From CAYUNA01 sp047629355 (lineage in GTDB: Bacteria > Bacteroidota > Bacteroidia > Chitinophagales > Saprospiraceae): a stretch of 11,291 nt of DNA. Position 1 is the first letter of the stretch. Each line of letters opens with the position of its first letter. Below, one piece after another: positions 6,357 through 11,291 of the stretch. The notes beneath the pieces are model-generated. The model saw only the letters and a program-made list of their open reading frames with translations, did no database searches and was not told the DNA's origin. The stretch lies in the NCBI GenBank assembly GCA_047629355.1, contig JBLHWU010000201.1, positions 1 through 11,291 of the forward strand. Reading direction: 5' to 3'. Made by a program: the position numbers and the translations under genes.

Positions 6357-8471
6357 ATGTACGAAGAAGTATTGCCAAGTTCTAAGCGTTTTAAACAACA
6401 TTCAGCGTTATCCGAAAAAAAAAATAAGCAAGTTGAAAATTATTTAAACAGGACACCAACATCGTTGGAATTAACTTTCTTTGCCTTGCTTTGGGCAACA
6501 GGAATCTCCTTAAAAAATAGCATTCAATGGCTTCATCCACCGCCAAGTTATGGTGAAAATGTGCCATCGTTCATCCAAAATGAACGATTGGTTGCTGTGA
6601 AAATTGATGATGAAATTTCTTGTCTTTTTTCAATGAATGGGGAGCGGGAAAATGCTAAAATACAGCCCACATTTTTTCCTGAATTGCTTACCGCGAACGC
6701 TACACCAATTGCACATTTTCAAGATTGGCAACTTCCTGAATTCAAAACAACCACAGCACAAGATTTTATTAAGGGAATGCTGGGAAACCAGGAAGAATTA
6801 TCAGTTTTAGAGCCAACTGATTTAAAAATAAAGACCAACAAGCAGTTTAATTTTATTAAAAATAAGACTAATCTGCCACTTCTTTTTAATTTAAATATTG
6901 GTATTGTAAAAAGTGAAGATAACACGCCTGATTTTACCGTCGAAATGGGAGATTTGGTGCTAATGCTTGATACTGATTTCTTGAAAAATGATGGTCAGAA
7001 TGAAGTGGCGATTTCTACTTTATCAAGTATTTTAAAAACGGCTGAAATTAGTAGCATTCAGTACACAGGAAATCTTGGGATTGTGCCAACTATTACTCGT
7101 TTTTGTCATCATTTTAAGAAGGGCTTGCATTTGAATTTTGTGGAAAGCAATGAGGAAGAATTGGAGGATTGGTTGATTTCAAAAAGTCAAAACCAATTTT
7201 TTATTACAATAAAAGCAGCGGTTAAAAATGATTTTTGTGAAAAATTAGAAGTGGCTAATTTGAATTATTTAGCAATTGGCGAAGTAACGGAGGAAGACCA
7301 GATTGAACTTATCGCCGACGATAAAAAATTAATAGACCTTTCAACTCGCGGCGACCTGCAAAAAGTAGGAGAAAAGCGCCCATTTACCAAACCTGCTTAT
7401 CTGCAAAAGATTCCGAGATTTTCTATTAGAAAAATAAATTCACCAAAAGATCTCGTCCGTGCAGCGAAACAACTTTTTCTTGCACCTAATGTAGTATCGA
7501 AGTCCGTATCGAAGCGTTGGGTTTTTCAAAAAGAAGGAGAATCTGCTTTGAAATCAGAGGCTTGTGCGGATATCTTGCCGCTGAAAGGCTCGGAAAAATC
7601 GTTGGTTATTTCGGCTGTTTCCAATACTGAGCAAGCGTATGTAGACCCATTTGGTGCGGCAATGATAGCGGTGATGACTGCAGTGCGTCAAATCATTTGT
7701 GCAGGAGCACAACCGCTGTCAATTATTCCTGCCTTGAATTTTGGTGATTTGAATGATCCTGAGGTGTACTGGCAATTTTTGCAAACAACCAAAGGAATTG
7801 AGGAAGCCTGTTTGGGATTGAATCTTCTGATTGCAGGCGGGGATGTGGCGACTTTTCCCGTAATTAATGATGGTGTAGCAACTGATTTTTTGCCACGACC
7901 AACGATTCATGCGATAGGAAAGCTGGATAATGTAGATGATCAAGTTCCGATGAGTTTCCAAGAAACTGGCGACCAAATTTATATGCTTGGCAATGCGCAA
8001 AATGATTTGGCGGGTTCAGAATACCTGCGGTCAGTTCAAAAAGTGCCATTTTCTCAATCGCCGTATTTTGAAATGTATGATGCGGTAGAGTTGAATCGGC
8101 ACTTGGGTAAACTGATTGAAAAACATATTCCAACGTCTATCAACGATGTGGGGCAGGGTGGCTTGTTTGTTTCTTTAATGAATAGCGCGATGATTCCCGA
8201 ATTTGGTTTTAAAATAGAGACTGTAGAGACCTATCGGAGAGATGCGTTTTTATTTGGGGAAAGCCAAAATCGAGTGGTGATGACTATTGCACCTGATAAA
8301 GAAGAGGAGTTGCAGCAATACCTGATTTCTAACAATATGGCTTTTGCTAAACTTGGCGAAGTTTTTGGGAATGAGATAGTTATAGATAATAAAAATTATG
8401 GTGCAGTGGAAACGTGGAAAGAGCAGCATCTAAATTTTCTAAAGGAAACAGTGATGGGAGAGTTGGTGTGA
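6357..8471 (+). CDS. PurL-like protein lacking N-half catalytic motifs (AIR synthase-related)
   Basis: A 704-residue protein that lines up along its whole length with the single-chain PurL type (FGAM synthase subunit II, purine synthesis). The second half is well kept: YLQKI (348-352), SKRWVF, VDPFGAAMIAVMTAVRQIICAGAQPL (429-454 region), NFGDLNDPEVYWQF (461-474), AGGDVATF (493-500), RPTIHAIG, GSEYL (553-557), INDVGQGGL (595-603). The first half keeps the layout (NRTPTSLELTFFALLW, 31-46; AIGEV, 306-310) but not the active residues: the EHCSYKNS motif reads ATGISLKNS (47-55), and the ESHNHPS nucleotide/metal motif region reads NGERENAKIQ (94-103). I infer a paralogue that cannot carry out PurL chemistry alone: a pseudoenzyme, partner of a true PurL, or a repurposed enzyme. 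The long intact frame argues against a pseudogene. No clear promoter lies in the 121-base gap after panB. Confidence 0.85.
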   Translation: MYEEVLPSSKRFKQHSALSEKKNKQVENYLNRTPTSLELTFFALLWATGISLKNSIQWLHPPPSYGENVPSFIQNERLVAVKIDDEISCLFSMNGERENAKIQPTFFPELLTANATPIAHFQDWQLPEFKTTTAQDFIKGMLGNQEELSVLEPTDLKIKTNKQFNFIKNKTNLPLLFNLNIGIVKSEDNTPDFTVEMGDLVLMLDTDFLKNDGQNEVAISTLSSILKTAEISSIQYTGNLGIVPTITRFCHHFKKGLHLNFVESNEEELEDWLISKSQNQFFITIKAAVKNDFCEKLEVANLNYLAIGEVTEEDQIELIADDKKLIDLSTRGDLQKVGEKRPFTKPAYLQKIPRFSIRKINSPKDLVRAAKQLFLAPNVVSKSVSKRWVFQKEGESALKSEACADILPLKGSEKSLVISAVSNTEQAYVDPFGAAMIAVMTAVRQIICAGAQPLSIIPALNFGDLNDPEVYWQFLQTTKGIEEACLGLNLLIAGGDVATFPVINDGVATDFLPRPTIHAIGKLDNVDDQVPMSFQETGDQIYMLGNAQNDLAGSEYLRSVQKVPFSQSPYFEMYDAVELNRHLGKLIEKHIPTSINDVGQGGLFVSLMNSAMIPEFGFKIETVETYRRDAFLFGESQNRVVMTIAPDKEEELQQYLISNNMAFAKLGEVFGNEIVIDNKNYGAVETWKEQHLNFLKETVMGELV

Positions 8472-8549
8472 AATGTCGGTCAAGAATGTTATTTTGTTAA
8501 AAAATCTTTAGGAAATAGTCAAAAAAAGGATTTTTTACAAGCAAATTTA

Positions 8550-8557
8550 TAGTTTTG
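8550..8557 (+). promoter_or_regulatory. -7 box upstream of the TlpA-like gene
   Basis: TAGTTTTG is an exact TAnnTTTG. A -33 TTG is not seen at the usual distance; the region is A- and T-rich. Transcription from here would start around 8564, giving a leader of about 68 bases to the ATG at 8632, or only about 17 to the ATG at 8581. Confidence 0.45.
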
Positions 8558-8631
8558 TACTCATTTTTGAATAATAAAGTATGGAAACCAGAAGTTTTCA
8601 GATACTAAATACATTAAAATTTATATTGAAC

Positions 8632-9789
8632 ATGAAAAATATTTTTGCGATTTTTTTAGCAATAGCTGTAGCCGTTACTGGATATCAATGTACTGGAGAC
8701 GGTTCATCAGCATCGACTGGTAGCAGTGCAAAAGGCTTAACAATTAGCGGAACAATTGCCAATGCGGCAACATTGCAAGCTAATTTGAATCGAATTTCTA
8801 TCGCTCAGAGTCGTCCTGATAATATTGTAGCGAACACAACTTCTGATGCTACAGGTAACTTTTCTTTCAACTTTCCAGAAGGGCAAGAACCAGGTCTTTA
8901 CAATGTACGATTTGGTGTACAGAAAATTTATTTGGTGTTGGATGGTACTGAAACGGATATAAAAATCACGGGTGATTTGTCAACCATCAACCGTTTTGCG
9001 TATCAGATTGAAGGCTCATCAGCAACGACTGAATTTTTGAGTACGCTACAAGGATTAGTGGCTCGAACGATTCAGGCAGATGGGGTAAAACAGTTTGTAG
9101 AAACGGCGCCAAATGCTTTGGCAGCGGCGGCTGTGGCTTCAATGGCTTTGCCAAGTAAGCAATTTACTGCAACGCATCAATTGGCTAAAAAACGATTGAG
9201 TGAACAGATGCCAGGTTCAGATTATGTGGCAGATTATGATAAATTTATTGCGTCTTTGAATAAAGTAAAAGCAGGTGGTAAATCTTATCAATTTGTGGAA
9301 GCAGGACAACGACAAGATGCGCCAGATATTGATTTGCCTAATCCAAATGGTAAAAATTATGCCTTGTCTGATTTGAAAGGAAAAGTAGTCTTGTTGGACT
9401 TTTGGGCAAGCTGGTGTGGACCATGTCGCCGTGAAAATCCAAATGTGGTAGAAATTTATAAAAAATATAAAGAGAAAGGATTTACTGTATTTAGTGTCTC
9501 TTTGGATGGTTTGGATACGCGTTCGAAAGTTCGTTATAATGGGGACCAAGCGCAAATTACTAAAGCATTGGAAGGTCAGAAAAAACGTTGGGAAGATGCA
9601 ATAGCTAAAGATAAATTGGAGTGGGATTACCATGTAAGTAACTTGCAAAAGTGGGAGTGCCCGCAAGCGAAACAATATCAAGTGAGCAGTATTCCACGAA
9701 CGTTTATGATTGATAGAGATGGCAAAATTGCGGCAATGAACTTGCGAGGTGCAGAGCAAATTGAAGAGAGTTTGTTGAAGTTGCTATAG
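8632..9789 (+). CDS. TlpA-family thioredoxin-like envelope protein
   Basis: I take the ATG at 8632, which gives 385 residues and opens with a proper signal peptide (MKNIFAIFLAIAVAVTGYQC); the ATG at 8581 would add 17 residues in front. Cys20 may be lipidated, but GYQC is not a standard lipobox. Residues about 35-130 resemble the DUF4369-like N-terminal beta domain common in Bacteroidota TlpA proteins. Residues about 225-385 are a TlpA/AhpC-TSA thioredoxin fold: DAPDIDLPNPNGKNYALSDL, then LLDFWASWCGPCRRENP with redox Cys262 and Cys265, and SIPRTFMIDRDGKI with the cis-Pro (355). Between SVSLDG and the later helix there is an insert of roughly 30 charged residues. The protein likely reduces or rearranges disulfides outside the cytoplasm. 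A strong terminator follows within 50 bases, so the gene ends its transcription unit. Confidence 0.88.
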   Translation: MKNIFAIFLAIAVAVTGYQCTGDGSSASTGSSAKGLTISGTIANAATLQANLNRISIAQSRPDNIVANTTSDATGNFSFNFPEGQEPGLYNVRFGVQKIYLVLDGTETDIKITGDLSTINRFAYQIEGSSATTEFLSTLQGLVARTIQADGVKQFVETAPNALAAAAVASMALPSKQFTATHQLAKKRLSEQMPGSDYVADYDKFIASLNKVKAGGKSYQFVEAGQRQDAPDIDLPNPNGKNYALSDLKGKVVLLDFWASWCGPCRRENPNVVEIYKKYKEKGFTVFSVSLDGLDTRSKVRYNGDQAQITKALEGQKKRWEDAIAKDKLEWDYHVSNLQKWECPQAKQYQVSSIPRTFMIDRDGKIAAMNLRGAEQIEESLLKLL

Positions 9790-9836
9790 TACGGCGTAAG
9801 GTTATCGGCGCACGGTAGATGGGCGTGGATGATTAT

Positions 9837-9878
9837 AAAAAATAGGGCATTTCCTTGACGGGAGATGCCCTATTTTTT
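9837..9878. terminator. Strong bidirectional intrinsic terminator
   Basis: Arms 9837-9850 (AAAAAATAGGGCAT) and 9865-9878 are perfect 14-bp reverse complements, with a further three pairs possible inside the 14-base loop. GC-rich core, A-run before and T-run after give a classic terminator for the TlpA-like gene, also usable from the other strand. Confidence 0.9.
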
Positions 9879-9939
9879 TCTGAGTTATCAGAATTTATAA
9901 ATGTTAAATTTTATTCTAAATTTTGCATTCTCCTGTAAC

Positions 9940-9975
9940 AAAAAAAGCCGAGTCCCCCATCGTGGAGAACTCGGC
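9940..9975 (-). terminator. Intrinsic terminator of the coiled-coil gene
   Basis: Read on the minus strand: GCCGAGT (9975-9969) pairs with ACTCGGC (9953-9947), extended by five pairs including G-U (TCTCC with GGGGG) round a five-base loop, then seven T (9946-9940). It lies 25 bases past the stop at 10000. Confidence 0.92.
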
Positions 9976-9999
9976 GTTTTATGGATAAATAAAATGCTA

Positions 10000-11004
10000 T
10001 TATCTTAAGTCAAAGCTGCTTGTACCCGCCAAATGACCTTTATTGTAAACCTCTACTTGATATTTTCCGCTCGCTAAATTAGTGCTTGGCTGCCAGTTCA
10101 CACACATTTGCGTTGGTTGATTTTTGTAGGCTTTAACGACAGATTTTGTAAAAGGAACTTGTTCTCCTGTTTTCAAATTTTTAGTCATGTCAGAGCCTTT
10201 ATCTTGGTTCGCTAAAGTTTCGCCGTTTGGAGCGATGACTCGGATGTAGTAAGTAACTTCGCTTGCCTTAGTGACAGCATTGGCGGTGGTTTGGAAGCAA
10301 ACTTGCAAGTCGTCAATGTCATCAGCAGATTTCTTTTTTGCTTTTTTACCGTTGCCTTTTGTTTTAAAACCATCCACTTGAAAGCTTTTTACTTTAACCA
10401 CAGAAGCTAAGTTGACGGTTGCACTCAATTGCTCGTTTGTTGCGGAAAGTGCTGTTTTTTCACTGACTAAAAGGACTTTGGCTTCGTTCAATTGTGTGTT
10501 TTCCATCACTTGTGTTTGCAAGTTGCTGGTCAATTCCGTTTTTTCGATGCCCAATTTTGTATTGGTGTCCGTCAATAGCTGGTTTTTAGCTTGTAAACTT
10601 TCTACTTGTGTTACATATTCCGCCGCCAAAGTCTTCATTTTATCCAATTCTTTTCGGACAGATTTTAACTTATTCTTGCTGCCAATTAAGCCTGCTACTT
10701 TGGTACGTTGTCCTTCTAATTGCGTTTTTTGGTCTTCGATAAGCGTATTCAATTCTTCGTTTGAAGTCCGCATGTCTTCCAAATCAGCGATGGCTTGGTT
10801 GAATTCAATCTCCAATTCCATTCGTAAGTTTTCGGTTTCTTTCAATTCCGCTACTTTCTGGTCGATTGTTGAACTTTTATTCAGATTGGAGTAAGTCAAA
10901 AATCCAATAGTCAAAAGTAGAACGGCACCTGCTGCGAATATCCATGGAGAAATTGAGGATTTAGCAGGTTTCTGGTTATTTGCGTTTGATGAAACGTTTG
11001 TCAT
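10000..11004 (-). CDS. Membrane-anchored coiled-coil protein
   Basis: With the ATG at 11002-11004 the protein has 334 residues; a GTG at 11032-11034 would add 10. After a short polar N-terminus, one membrane segment spans about 20-38 (SPWIFAAGAVLLLTIGFLTY). Residues about 46-197 are a long coiled coil rich in Glu, Leu, Lys and Gln. A Lys-rich linker (about 214-226, KTKGNGKKAKKKS) leads to a C-terminal domain of about 110 residues that looks all-beta, ending GKYQVEVYNKGHLAGTSSFDLR, with Cys236 and Cys301. No cleavable signal is evident, so the chain probably sits in the inner membrane with the coiled coil and C-terminal domain in the periplasm. I do not recognise a named family; automatic calls as SMC-like would only reflect the coiled coil. 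A role as an envelope spacer or scaffold is inference. It has its own terminator at 9940-9975. Confidence 0.8.
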   Translation of the reverse strand: MTNVSSNANNQKPAKSSISPWIFAAGAVLLLTIGFLTYSNLNKSSTIDQKVAELKETENLRMELEIEFNQAIADLEDMRTSNEELNTLIEDQKTQLEGQRTKVAGLIGSKNKLKSVRKELDKMKTLAAEYVTQVESLQAKNQLLTDTNTKLGIEKTELTSNLQTQVMENTQLNEAKVLLVSEKTALSATNEQLSATVNLASVVKVKSFQVDGFKTKGNGKKAKKKSADDIDDLQVCFQTTANAVTKASEVTYYIRVIAPNGETLANQDKGSDMTKNLKTGEQVPFTKSVVKAYKNQPTQMCVNWQPSTNLASGKYQVEVYNKGHLAGTSSFDLR

Positions 11005-11048
11005 AATTGAAAATTTTACTTGATTGTTTGACACTTTATTTTGATACT

Positions 11049-11219
11049 CTATTTTGAAAAAGCATGTTTTAATGAAGCTCTAAATTCAAAATGGTCGATT
11101 TCTAATTTACTTAAAGGTAGAATTTTATAAGTAAAAATAGATTGCTCCTTTCGATAAGGACTACGATTATGAAAAGGTGGAAATTTTGCTTTTTGTTCAG
11201 AATGGTTCAGGATTTTTTT
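11049..11219 (-). other. 56-codon open frame without ATG
   Basis: Between TAA (11220-11222) and TAG (11049-11051) one minus-strand frame stays open for 56 codons in AT-rich DNA. The peptide looks protein-like, with FPPFHNRSPYRKEQSIFTYK in its middle and ending SLKHAFSK. No ATG, GTG or TTG precedes this middle part in frame; CTG at 11208-11210 is the only near-cognate start. It may be a remnant of a gene or chance. Otherwise 11005-11291 shows nothing further: no tRNA, no repeat, no exact promoter box. Confidence 0.25.
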
Positions 11220-11291
11220 TTAAAAATTTAAATTTAAATGTAAAATATTGGTGGTCAGCTGGTTAAGTATATAATTAGTTTTATAAAAAAA

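Noticed and set aside
10412..10894. 160-codon plus-strand frame within the coiled-coil gene
   Set aside because: It is antisense to a Glu/Leu/Lys-rich coiled coil, which commonly yields open antisense frames rich in Ser, Phe and Cys.

Overview
The window reads as chromosomal DNA of a Bacteroidota bacterium, most like the Saprospiria/Flavobacteriia side of the phylum. Reasons: AT-rich DNA; promoters of the Bacteroidota type (TAnnTTTG at -7) instead of TATAAT; almost no Shine-Dalgarno sequences; several small Sec-secreted or lipoprotein genes; and family types common in this phylum (DUF6438 lipoprotein, TlpA-like thioredoxin, secreted TonB-C/TPR protein). The lineage is inferred from these traits, not from a database search.

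Layout. Positions 1-189 (minus) hold the N-terminus of an alpha/beta-hydrolase-like lipoprotein cut by the window edge. Positions 225-468 (minus) hold a decayed DUF2442 gene with two stops and a frameshift. A perfect 31-bp inverted repeat (476-553) separates it from lepA (556-2343, minus). Next come a DinB/DUF1572 protein (2497-3000, minus), a divergent DUF6438 lipoprotein (3069-3509, plus), a convergent hairpin, and a secreted protein with two TonB-C-like domains and TPRs (3575-4660, minus). Upstream of that, on the same strand, is an unrecognised gene whose reading frame runs through five 8-bp repeats (4815-4860). In the present copy number it stops right after the repeats; one unit fewer would extend it about 50 codons, ending 4 bases before the TonB-like gene. 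Reading right from about 5350 are panB (5420-6235), a PurL-like protein that keeps the PurL fold order but has lost the N-half catalytic motifs (6357-8471), and a TlpA/thioredoxin-like envelope protein (8632-9789). Two terminators (9837-9878 and 9940-9975) separate the last of these from a minus-strand membrane-anchored coiled-coil protein (10000-11004). The final 250 bases hold no ATG-started gene, only a 56-codon open frame.

The genes are mostly unrelated housekeeping and envelope functions: LepA (translation), PanB (pantothenate/CoA), a PurL relative (purine), and thiol-redox and surface proteins. They do not form one pathway. The most interesting points are the octanucleotide repeat acting as a probable phase switch at 4815-4860, the PurL-like likely pseudoenzyme, and the decayed DUF2442 gene next to the long palindrome.
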